DNA of 64,000 bases. It comes from Anisakis pegreffii. Lineage: Eukaryota; Nematoda; Chromadorea; Rhabditida; Anisakidae. Below are positions 47,473-58,428 of the stretch, piece after piece. The DNA is taken from NCBI GenBank assembly GCA_035041965.1, contig JAPYMA010001464.1:17542-81541 (forward strand), written 5' to 3'. The notes beneath the pieces are model-generated. The model saw only the letters and a list, made by a program, of their open reading frames with translations, was not told the DNA's origin and made no database searches. The position numbers and the translations under genes are program-made. The first letter of the stretch is position 1. Every line of letters starts with the position of its first letter.

Positions 47473-49480
47473 CTTGAAAATACCGAGTTGTGACTGTGAC
47501 TATTTGATTTTATTTGGTGTTCGTAAAACGAATAATGCAGGAAACGAAATGATAAACTTTCCATATAAAATAGCAGTTCATCGATTCCAAAGAAATCAGA
47601 GTTTACAATCAGCTAAATTGCAATAGCACTGCTAAGAGTTCAATGCAGATAATAGATCTTTCAAAAAAAAGCATGATCGATGCGCATAATTAGTGAGTAT
47701 CACTACAGCGACATCAATCTTTTGGGGCCGTGATGAGCACGAAGGAAGATAATTGAGCAACCAGTTGATAGATAGATAATAAACTGTTTGCGCCAACTGG
47801 TACCAGTCTCATCAGAAGAATATAACTTCCTGTGAGGTACTAATTAAAATGAGCTTTTGTTTCTTTTCATTTAGCTCTCAAAAATCATTCGCCAGTCATC
47901 TACATGCAGTCTGCAATTTCGAACCAATTTCTTTGCTCGATGATGATCCAGCTTCATTCTATCACCGATGACTGACTGTCTGCCAAGAAAGCGCGATTGC
48001 GGCTTAATTTAAACCTCACTGATGATTGGAGAGTAGTTGAATCACAGAAGAAGCTTTATCGAAAATAGTTTTAATTGGATGAATTTCTATGTCCTTCAAC
48101 ATCTCTCAAAAATTATTAGTACAATTTACGAAAATTTCCAGTTCGATTTCCACCGACTTATACACCATATCGCAACCAAACATTTAATGTAAAAATCCAA
48201 CTCCTGAATGAAAGTTTGCAAAGGGTGATGAAACTGCAATGCGAACCGCCATGAAAGTCAATAGACTTCGTTGCGTCTGAGTGCCTGGAAACAACCAGGT
48301 AGAAACCAATCGCACAAAGAAGACGTCTGAAGAATACATCGGATGAAAAATGTGGCTTCCAAGAGCTAAGTCTTCTTCACAAATGAATGAACAAAATCAA
48401 TGACAGTAAGTACGGGATGTCAAAAGGGCAGTAGATATGTCAGCCTGAGATCACATTTAATCAGTCCGAAGCAGATATTATGGTGAGCATCTGTAAAGTT
48501 TAAAGGCGATAACATCGCCTTTAAACTTTACAGATGTTACCTAAATAACTTACCTAAATGATTCGCTTAGCGATGAAAATCGAAGAATAATGACACTCCA
48601 AATGGTGAATATCAGTGTCGTTCGAATATCAAACCGTTGATACTCACAACCTATCATTCATTATTGATGAAGTAAAACTGAATGTGCGTCACACTCAACT
48701 ATCATGCATCGTTCTTATCTTCAGAAGTCGTCATTGTTGAATACATTCTTAGTGCGCTGAAGCAACCGTTTGAATGCTTATGCCATCAGTTGAATTCGTA
48801 ACTTTCTATGCATCGCTAAACTTGGAAATGGAGAACATAAACAAAATTCCATTTCAAGGCTTTATTGAATTGGAAATATTTTGCTTCGAAACGAAACATT
48901 TCATTTGTATTGATTAATTTTGTTCACTGCTGATTGATACTTTATCCATGAATCGCATTTGCGATAAGCGGACGAGCAGGAACGGTGAAGAATAAGGTTG
49001 TTTAGAATTTGATTTATTTCGTTCAGCGAGGAGCGATTTTTGAAAATTGTTTGTTGGCAACTCTCGAATTCTCGCAACAAATTTGAAACAATTAGCGCTA
49101 AAAGGTTCTAGCAACTCATGCTTTCAGCTGAAGTGCTTATCAAGGAGCTTTTTCGGTAATTGTTTCCATTCGAGTGGACCGAAATAGCGTATTAAAACGA
49201 GCACATCGACATGTAGCATTGAAAGTGTGACATCAAGCAGACGAAATTTTTACCAATGAATGAAGTAAGTAGTGCAAGAAAGTTTCGGCAACTCACGCCT
49301 TCGACCGTAGTGCTTAACATGAAACTTTCTAGGAAATTATTTCCGTTCGAATGTAGACATCGAAACAACATCTAACACGAACTACAAGGACACGATTGAG
49401 ATATTGACAGCATGCAGCCGACTTATGTAAATTCCACAATGAAGCAAACACAAATCTTTCATAATTCAATAGAAGGTATC
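47473..49480. other. Left-arm sequence; hairpin and degenerate repeats
   Basis: Holds the perfect hairpin at 48488-48536 (listed separately). It also holds two degenerate copies of a roughly 75-bp block (about 49110-49190 and 49285-49360) that share the word CAACTCANGC and flanking sequence. A short splice-bounded frame on the minus strand (47979-47871) reads QSVIGDRMKLDHHRAKKLV and onward to a stop; it is coding-like but isolated. Confidence 0.4.
48488..48536. repeat. Perfect 23-bp hairpin, 3-nt loop (left arm)
   Basis: The 23-bp arm starting CATCTGTAAAGTTTAAAGGC pairs with its exact reverse complement after the loop AAC. Followed by TTACCTAAATAACTTACCTAAATG, itself a doubled word. Confidence 0.95.
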
Positions 49481-49730
49481 TTAGAGGTGACTTTTATAAA
49501 GTGCATTCTACTTTAAAAGAATTTCCATGAGCACATAGTACATTTCTAATATTCATACAACGTATTCTATTACATGCATGCTTATTATCATGTCTGATAT
49601 CGGAGAATTTATTATTTGTATGTTAGAGGTGATTTTTATAAAGTGCATTCTACTTTGAAAGAATATCCAAGAACATGTAGTACATTTCTAGTATTCATAC
49701 AACGTATGCTATTATATGCATGCTCACATG
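49481..49730 (+). repeat. Tandem duplication, period 142 bp
   Basis: The word TTAGAGGTGA begins at 49481 and again at 49623. About 108 bp after each are similar (TATAAAGTGCATTCTACTTT, then CATACAACGTAT). The piece between the copies contains a single unit resembling the 30-bp repeat at 42206. Confidence 0.85.
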
Positions 49731-50030
49731 AAGAAATGTCCACCATCCTCCTTTATGTATGCACGCGATTTGATACGGGGAACTGCTTCGTTAACCAGGA
49801 ACAGTTCACGAACAAACAACATGAACGAGTGATGAAGATCGAAAAAATGTAGCGTACGGAAAGCAGCTGATCGCTTCTTCATCATAAGCAAATATTGAAT
49901 ATTGTGATATTGAAAGAAGGCTTTCACTAAATGCTTCCTCTCATTTTTAATTAATTTTCAACAACCCTTCGAAGAAATGCAGGGAACATGTTCCGTAAAC
50001 ATTTTGCATTTCACGTGCGAATGATACGCA

Positions 50031-50228
50031 ATGCCAACTTTTTTCGATAAGCTCAAAAATTTTACGTTACGCGCAACAAAAAATTATCAGAAAACTGTCG
50101 GTGAAACAATCAAAGCCGCACTTCTTCCAAACATCTTAAAAGATGAGGCTTTCCAAAATGTGGTTAAATATACTGTCGGCTTTGAGTTTGAACAGCTAAC
50201 AATGTTTGCTTTGAGCAAACAATTTTAA
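50031..50228 (+). CDS. Possible 65-residue protein, left-arm copy
   Basis: An ATG-started frame reading MPTFFDKLKNFTLRATKNYQ, then KAALLPNILKDEAFQNVVKY and a terminal FALSKQF. It has a balanced, amphipathic composition unlike the AT-biased random frames nearby. A possible acceptor (GAAATGCAG) lies about 40 nt upstream. No signal peptide, membrane segment or family is recognised. An identical copy lies at 52629-52432 on the opposite strand. Confidence 0.35.
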   Translation: MPTFFDKLKNFTLRATKNYQKTVGETIKAALLPNILKDEAFQNVVKYTVGFEFEQLTMFALSKQF

Positions 50229-51308
50229 CATGCTATCGTCACTGATGATAGATGAAGGTTGGACGCACTGAAATCTTCAACACAAAAGCTGATTTCCGAG
50301 TCTGAATAAGTCTGCGAGTGTAAACTTGACGAGTTGTCCAAAGCACGGATGTTGGAGAACAACAACGGCTTCCTCATTCGGCATTCGAGAAAGCTTGAGT
50401 TGATTCAATCAACACATTGCCCAACTTTACAGTAGTATCGTAGAAAAGTTTTTGTTGTTGTTCATGACGGAAATGATCTGATGTGAGAAGAATGCAAAAT
50501 GAACGGAAATGCAAAAGAAGAAAAACAATGACACAAAGAGATACGCTCGCAAAGTCAACCGACGACAAAGCAGAAAAAATCCTTTCGTTCAGCAAGCAAA
50601 TTCAAGATGTCCCATAAGTGCACACAAAAAAACATTATTCATTCCTTGGTCAGATCTTCTGCGCATTCACTAATTCAATGATGCAAATCAGAAGATCTGA
50701 AAGTATTCTTCAAATTCATCTCCACATACTGCTCTTCACTGCGCATCATTTACTCCCGAAAAAATTCAGATGATATATGTTCATTCGGTTGTTCTCCAAC
50801 CAAAAAAAAGCTTCATTAAGTTTATGATGAGTTCATTAGTGCGAATGTTTGAAGTTTTGTTATAAGCTCACCCACAATCAGTGTATTTCTATGTCCATCA
50901 AACATAATGTGGAATTCTTTATTAGATTAAGCTAGACTAATAAATGATACTCATCCGTATTGTTATCATTTCATCAATGCTTCAAACCGAACACCCGAAT
51001 AAACTGATACTCATCCTCGCAATTGCATTCTTTTTCATAACCAGAAGCACGTTATTTATGGAAATGCATCTGCTCGCACACACCTAGCAACGATGACGAT
51101 CTATTCACCAACAGCAATTAGCATATGACATTTGAGGGCTAAGATGGATCAGCAAATGATCATGCACTTTAGAGAACTTAACATTTGATTTCACAGCTAG
51201 TACTAAATTAGTGCGCATCAAGATAAAATTCTGATCGAGAGCAACAAGCACGAGGAAAGACGCTGTTTGTTTGTTTTTTTTTGGATGATTCATATGAAGA
51301 AAGCTATG
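50229..51308. other. Innermost left-arm sequence
   Basis: No gene seen. An inverted pair of 11-bp words (CAGATCTTCTG / CAGAAGATCTG) spans about 50651-50700. The minus-strand frame MLNERIFSALSSVDFASVSL (50595-50374) has one hydrophobic segment but no context. The arm ends in AAAGCTATG at 51308. Confidence 0.4.
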
Positions 51309-51351
51309 AATTTATCTCATTTCATTTTGCGTTTTCGTCCACTCGTGCAAA
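51309..51351. other. Spacer at the palindrome centre
   Basis: Forty-three bases that are not self-complementary, flanked by AAAGCTATG and CATAGCTTT. Pairing of the arms stops exactly at 51308 and resumes at 51352. Confidence 0.95.
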
Positions 51352-52431
51352 CATAGCTTTCTTCATATGAATCATCCAAAAAAAAAACAAACAAACAGCG
51401 TCTTTCCTCGTGCTTGTTGCTCTCGATCAGAATTTTATCTTGATGCGCACTAATTTAGTACTAGCTGTGAAATCAAATGTTAAGTTCTCTAAAGTGCATG
51501 ATCATTTGCTGATCCATCTTAGCCCTCAAATGTCATATGCTAATTGCTGTTGGTGAATAGATCGTCATCGTTGCTAGGTGTGTGCGAGCAGATGCATTTC
51601 CATAAATAACGTGCTTCTGGTTATGAAAAAGAATGCAATTGCGAGGATGAGTATCAGTTTATTCGGGTGTTCGGTTTGAAGCATTGATGAAATGATAACA
51701 ATACGGATGAGTATCATTTATTAGTCTAGCTTAATCTAATAAAGAATTCCACATTATGTTTGATGGACATAGAAATACACTGATTGTGGGTGAGCTTATA
51801 ACAAAACTTCAAACATTCGCACTAATGAACTCATCATAAACTTAATGAAGCTTTTTTTGGTTGGAGAACAACCGAATGAACATATATCATCTGAATTTTT
51901 TCGGGAGTAAATGATGCGCAGTGAAGAGCAGTATGTGGAGATGAATTTGAAGAATACTTTCAGATCTTCTGATTTGCATCATTGAATTAGTGAATGCGCA
52001 GAAGATCTGACCAAGGAATGAATAATGTTTTTTTGTGTGCACTTATGGGACATCTTGAATTTGCTTGCTGAACGAAAGGATTTTTTCTGCTTTGTCGTCG
52101 GTTGACTTTGCGAGCGTATCTCTTTGTGTCATTGTTTTTCTTCTTTTGCATTTCCGTTCATTTTGCATTCTTCTCACATCAGATCATTTCCGTCATGAAC
52201 AACAACAAAAACTTTTCTACGATACTACTGTAAAGTTGGGCAATGTGTTGATTGAATCAACTCAAGCTTTCTCGAATGCCGAATGAGGAAGCCGTTGTTG
52301 TTCTCCAACATCCGTGCTTTGGACAACTCGTCAAGTTTACACTCGCAGACTTATTCAGACTCGGAAATCAGCTTTTGTGTTGAAGATTTCAGTGCGTCCA
52401 ACCTTCATCTATCATCAGTGACGATAGCATG

Positions 52432-52629
52432 TTAAAATTGTTTGCTCAAAGCAAACATTGTTAGCTGTTCAAACTCAAAGCCGACAGTATATTTAACCAC
52501 ATTTTGGAAAGCCTCATCTTTTAAGATGTTTGGAAGAAGTGCGGCTTTGATTGTTTCACCGACAGTTTTCTGATAATTTTTTGTTGCGCGTAACGTAAAA
52601 TTTTTGAGCTTATCGAAAAAAGTTGGCAT
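52432..52629 (-). CDS. Possible 65-residue protein, right-arm copy
   Basis: Identical mirror copy of 50031-50228. The two copies point toward the palindrome centre, so they are convergent. Evidence and doubts are the same as for the left copy. Confidence 0.35.
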   Translation of the reverse strand: MPTFFDKLKNFTLRATKNYQKTVGETIKAALLPNILKDEAFQNVVKYTVGFEFEQLTMFALSKQF

Positions 52630-52929
52630 TGCGTATCATTCGCACGTGAAATGCAAAATGTTTACGGAACATGTTCCCTGCATTTCTTCGAAGGGTTGTT
52701 GAAAATTAATTAAAAATGAGAGGAAGCATTTAGTGAAAGCCTTCTTTCAATATCACAATATTCAATATTTGCTTATGATGAAGAAGCGATCAGCTGCTTT
52801 CCGTACGCTACATTTTTTCGATCTTCATCACTCGTTCATGTTGTTTGTTCGTGAACTGTTCCTGGTTAACGAAGCAGTTCCCCGTATCAAATCGCGTGCA
52901 TACATAAAGGAGGATGGTGGACATTTCTT

Positions 52930-53179
52930 CATGTGAGCATGCATATAATAGCATACGTTGTATGAATACTAGAAATGTACTACATGTTCTTGGATATTCT
53001 TTCAAAGTAGAATGCACTTTATAAAAATCACCTCTAACATACAAATAATAAATTCTCCGATATCAGACATGATAATAAGCATGCATGTAATAGAATACGT
53101 TGTATGAATATTAGAAATGTACTATGTGCTCATGGAAATTCTTTTAAAGTAGAATGCACTTTATAAAAGTCACCTCTAA
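52930..53179 (-). repeat. Tandem duplication, period 142 bp (right arm)
   Basis: Mirror of 49481-49730. Confidence 0.85.
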
Positions 53180-54123
53180 GATACCTTCTATTGAATTATG
53201 AAAGATTTGTGTTTGCTTCATTGTGGAATTTACATAAGTCGGCTGCATGCTGTCAATATCTCAATCGTGTCCTTGTAGTTCGTGTTAGATGTTGTTTCGA
53301 TGTCTACATTCGAACGGAAATAATTTCCTAGAAAGTTTCATGTTAAGCACTACGGTCGAAGGCGTGAGTTGCCGAAACTTTCTTGCACTACTTACTTCAT
53401 TCATTGGTAAAAATTTCGTCTGCTTGATGTCACACTTTCAATGCTACATGTCGATGTGCTCGTTTTAATACGCTATTTCGGTCCACTCGAATGGAAACAA
53501 TTACCGAAAAAGCTCCTTGATAAGCACTTCAGCTGAAAGCATGAGTTGCTAGAACCTTTTAGCGCTAATTGTTTCAAATTTGTTGCGAGAATTCGAGAGT
53601 TGCCAACAAACAATTTTCAAAAATCGCTCCTCGCTGAACGAAATAAATCAAATTCTAAACAACCTTATTCTTCACCGTTCCTGCTCGTCCGCTTATCGCA
53701 AATGCGATTCATGGATAAAGTATCAATCAGCAGTGAACAAAATTAATCAATACAAATGAAATGTTTCGTTTCGAAGCAAAATATTTCCAATTCAATAAAG
53801 CCTTGAAATGGAATTTTGTTTATGTTCTCCATTTCCAAGTTTAGCGATGCATAGAAAGTTACGAATTCAACTGATGGCATAAGCATTCAAACGGTTGCTT
53901 CAGCGCACTAAGAATGTATTCAACAATGACGACTTCTGAAGATAAGAACGATGCATGATAGTTGAGTGTGACGCACATTCAGTTTTACTTCATCAATAAT
54001 GAATGATAGGTTGTGAGTATCAACGGTTTGATATTCGAACGACACTGATATTCACCATTTGGAGTGTCATTATTCTTCGATTTTCATCGCTAAGCGAATC
54101 ATTTAGGTAAGTTATTTAGGTAA

Positions 54124-54172
54124 CATCTGTAAAGTTTAAAGGCGATGTTATCGCCTTTAAACTTTACAGATG
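54124..54172. repeat. Perfect 23-bp hairpin, 3-nt loop (right arm)
   Basis: Mirror copy of the hairpin at 48488-48536; on this arm the loop reads GTT. Confidence 0.95.
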
Positions 54173-55187
54173 CTCACCATAATATCTGCTTCGGACTGAT
54201 TAAATGTGATCTCAGGCTGACATATCTACTGCCCTTTTGACATCCCGTACTTACTGTCATTGATTTTGTTCATTCATTTGTGAAGAAGACTTAGCTCTTG
54301 GAAGCCACATTTTTCATCCGATGTATTCTTCAGACGTCTTCTTTGTGCGATTGGTTTCTACCTGGTTGTTTCCAGGCACTCAGACGCAACGAAGTCTATT
54401 GACTTTCATGGCGGTTCGCATTGCAGTTTCATCACCCTTTGCAAACTTTCATTCAGGAGTTGGATTTTTACATTAAATGTTTGGTTGCGATATGGTGTAT
54501 AAGTCGGTGGAAATCGAACTGGAAATTTTCGTAAATTGTACTAATAATTTTTGAGAGATGTTGAAGGACATAGAAATTCATCCAATTAAAACTATTTTCG
54601 ATAAAGCTTCTTCTGTGATTCAACTACTCTCCAATCATCAGTGAGGTTTAAATTAAGCCGCAATCGCGCTTTCTTGGCAGACAGTCAGTCATCGGTGATA
54701 GAATGAAGCTGGATCATCATCGAGCAAAGAAATTGGTTCGAAATTGCAGACTGCATGTAGATGACTGGCGAATGATTTTTGAGAGCTAAATGAAAAGAAA
54801 CAAAAGCTCATTTTAATTAGTACCTCACAGGAAGTTATATTCTTCTGATGAGACTGGTACCAGTTGGCGCAAACAGTTTATTATCTATCTATCAACTGGT
54901 TGCTCAATTATCTTCCTTCGTGCTCATCACGGCCCCAAAAGATTGATGTCGCTGTAGTGATACTCACTAATTATGCGCATCGATCATGCTTTTTTTTGAA
55001 AGATCTATTATCTGCATTGAACTCTTAGCAGTGCTATTGCAATTTAGCTGATTGTAAACTCTGATTTCTTTGGAATCGATGAACTGCTATTTTATATGGA
55101 AAGTTTATCATTTCGTTTCCTGCATTATTCGTTTTACGAACACCAAATAAAATCAAATAGTCACAGTCACAACTCGGTATTTTCAAG

Positions 55188-55450
55188 GTTCAGCGAACAC
55201 AAACGCAACTAAATTCTCCGTTCTTCGAGGAATGAACTTCCATAACCATGTGAAGTTCACTTCTTACAACTGCCATTTCTTTCACTTCCTAAGCGACTGC
55301 ATCCCAAATCCGCAGAAAATTTTTAATAACGCAGGCTTTGAAGGTTTTCCAGCCTGGGAGAGATTGGAAGATTGGGAACAGTGTATACGTAGTGCCTATT
55401 GCGCAATGCTGGTGCATTATAGTCATTGCTTTCTAGTCATTTCCAGATAG
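55188..55450 (+). CDS. Possible Cys-containing terminal exon, right-arm copy
   Basis: Mirror copy of 47210-47472 with the same TATTTTCAAG acceptor and TAG stop. I found no difference between the two copies. Confidence 0.38.
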
Positions 55451-57596
55451 CCATTTCGAGATATTCATCAACTTTGCAACCAAATCTGGAAGAGAGCTTT
55501 TTTGTTGTTGCCGTTGTTGTTTTGTTTCATAGCGAAACATGTTTTGATGCATAATCTCTCATAGCAATAATTGCTGATTTGGTTTATTTCTGAAAGAAAA
55601 ACTGATTGGGTCAACTCAGCACGCATAAACAATACGCATAAACAGTATTATTGCTATGCGAGCATAAAAATTAGATAATATCTCAGCTAAATATTACGTT
55701 ATGTCAGCAGTGCACTGGAAATGACTTACGCAATCATCCTTTCCATATTTCTAAAATTCAGCAACTGAAATACCAGTTCTTTAATTGTGCTTTATGGTTA
55801 TTCATCGTTTTTTTGCGATAAATTATTTTATTCATCGGTGAGTTATGCTCAAATGTTTCTTTTAATGGTTAACTCGTCAAGCAGTTTCATTTTTTCGCTG
55901 GAACATATTCAGAACTAAATGTTGCACTCTCTAGAGCTTGCCCGCCCATTCTGAAATCAATTGCTACCCTTGAATATTAGTTCCTTTTTATCGTTCAATC
56001 ACATTGAGTGCCAATTACGCAGTCGTGAATTCCCAACGGAAATTGTTTCCGTTGTGCTCTCGATTAACTGTAAGTGTGCAGTTAGGATCATATTCATGGT
56101 TGCGTATTATCATTGTTTATTGCCCAGTTGAGGGTGTGCTTGATGAAAGTTGCTTATTGATCAACTACGGTAGTGCTATTACAATGTGATGAGATCAGTC
56201 GAGTTTAGTCTCTCGTAATTCAATCGTTCAAATTGTTAACAGCGTTTTTTTTTGGTGGGTTGACGTTTTGTTGCTGATATCGAATGTTAGCAAATATTTG
56301 TTTGCACTGCTAACTGAGGGCGAGTGATTGATGATTAGTTGCGAGTGAATGGAACTTATTAGATTCTCGGGCATGATGCATCGTTTCAATTTCACCTATC
56401 ATTTTTCGGTTGTCTATGTAAGTCGAACAAATAAACGCGGTTTGGCGAGAATAAATGAAAGTTAATTCGATTGATGTATCAAGATTCAATTGAAACTCTC
56501 ACTAGCTGATACATTTATCAGCAACAATCATTTTTTTAACTTGTCGCGAATTTCAAATTTGACGCAATCGTTAACTAATTAGCGGAAAAATCATAAGCAC
56601 AGTTAATAATTAGCGAAACTGTGCACAATTTCAGAATGAATCAACTCTCACTTGGGCTTTCACTCGCTCACATCGCATCTCCTACCCACAACATCATCTT
56701 CATTCATCACAGAACATCCATTCAATTGGGCTACGAATTTTTGTCCTTTCCAGGATCAGCGTTCAGCCTCTCAATTTCCACTGATAATGAATTGCTCATG
56801 AAAATGTACTATCTATGTGATTCTTTCCTAAAATCTCATCACTGGCAAAAACTAACAGACAAATATTCTATGTGACTGATTAATTTAATCAAGCTTTACT
56901 GTGCGTCTGCTCTCTATGAAACGAAACCATCGACGGAATGTGCTGGCAACGAAGAATTATAAACGGTGAATGGTCGTTCAGCAGTGCTTTCAGAGATTGT
57001 TCACATTTTCCTTTCCTTCATTCACTTTTTCTATCCTATTCAGTTCAATTCAGCTTCGGATTATTAGGCCAAACTTGCTGAAATGTTTCGGTTCTTCAGT
57101 TTCTTCCTTCTTTCCTTCCTTGCTTCCTTCCTTACATTCATTTTTCAAGACTAAGCCAGAAGAATTTGCATCGTTTTAATCAGTCCTTTCTCAGTAGTCT
57201 TAGCATTTAATAATCCTCATACGCATTTGCTCTTCAAATGATGTGCGCAATTTTCAAGTTCATCATAAGTCGTCGTTTTGTTATTGATAGTGATGTGACA
57301 TCAGCAAAAACAATGAGATTAGAAGCAATCTTAACTCAGCGTTTTGCTTGCGAAAATAACATTGAAAATGTCACCGGGAATAATGTGAGTAAGAATAATT
57401 TCAATTGTGATATCAATAAATCTCAATGAATAATGAGCACGTCAGTGTCCGCTTATTTAAACACGTCGTCAATTAATGAAGCAGCAATGCAGAGAATGCT
57501 CATCTCTCTTGGATGGCACTTCCACACATATTGGTGTGGAAGATGACAGGTTGGCCGGATCATCCTATTTCATCTCATTTATTGTTGGTGTTTTGC

Positions 57597-58428
57597 ATGC
57601 AACGCTCTCGGATGCTCTTGTTCCAATTAATTGCGATATTTCTTTCAATATTATTCTGCATGAATAATTATCGCTTGAGCATAACACAAGACGCTTCATT
57701 CTTTGTAAGTTAATTAATCAGTCTTTGTCTATGATGATACTGCAAAGTTGCCATAACTTCTGTGAGAAATTTTTTGACCGATCGCCGACACTGTGAATAG
57801 CCAGTTTGAACGGCATTTGAACAATACACGAATTATGGGTAGGGCCAGAAATTTTCTCCAGACACTTCGTTCCTATATGGCATATGAATGGAGAATCTCA
57901 AACATAATGCGTGGTGTTCAGGTATGCTGTGACATTTTCGACGGGAATCGCATATGCCAGCATAAACTTTAAGCGAGAGCAAAGTGCGAATATGTTAATC
58001 GTTGAGTGTTTTCGGAAATGCACTTCATCAAATTTTCTTAAATCAGTATAATTTGAGGAAGGGCATTTACTGAAGCTTGCAAGGAGCGTTTAACTGTTGA
58101 TTGCTACAGGCTTTTGCATGTGATTCAATATCCACTTGAAGTGCAGAACCAATCCTTCGAATTCGTTATATAACACAAGTGCAACGATCAGAACATTGCT
58201 CAGAAAGCCAACTCATCAGTTTATCAATATCGAATTTGTGAACAAAGTAGATTAAACATCAATACAGCATTCGATAAATTATCACTTCCTCCTGGTTATG
58301 GTATATACATGATTCGAGACGAACTTACAGTCGAAGTATTCAGCAGATTCCGTAACTTATTAAAATTGCTTTCAGTGACCGCAAAATCCAGAAGCATGCT
58401 CAATAAGATAAAACGGTCGAAGCTGTGA
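57597..58428 (+). CDS. Unrecognised small secreted protein, right-arm copy, 3 exons
   Basis: Exons 57597-57704, 57805-57921 and 58192-58428 (36, 39 and 78 codons plus stop, all phase 0). A GATGACAG acceptor at about 57549 could supply a trans-splice site 48 nt before the ATG. The protein has an N-terminal signal peptide, then a basic helical mature region of about 130 residues with one Cys (YRICEQS) and a Pro-Gly turn (LSLPPGYGIY). The 8-bp insertion relative to the left arm falls in intron 2, and the exon 2 difference is silent, so both copies keep the same reading frame. A stop-free run of 78 codons in the last exon is unlikely to be chance in DNA this AT-rich. The two copies are transcribed outwards from the palindrome centre. 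Confidence 0.6.

Larger units (their letters stand above)
38680..51308 (+). repeat. Left arm of giant inverted repeat
   Basis: Reverse complement of 51352-64000. Mirror coordinates sum to 102660 from the centre out to about 46.4 kb, to 102672 after a 1-bp and an 11-bp indel near 46.34-46.41 kb, and to about 102680 after an 8-bp indel near 44.64 kb. The first substitution I found outward from the centre is at 46565 against 56095. The arm is at least 12.6 kb long and may extend further left, because its partner is cut by the window end. Confidence 0.97.

Noticed and set aside
49724..49927. Frame KKRSAAFRTLHFFDLHHSFM (mirror 52733-52936), first thought to resemble a serpin C-terminus
   Set aside because: The similarity is limited to a few residues, no other serpin segment is nearby, and the opposite strand is open over the same bases.
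56970..57179. 69-codon Ser/Phe-rich frame (and its mirror at 45493-45702)
   Set aside because: Produced by a TTCC/GGAA simple repeat.
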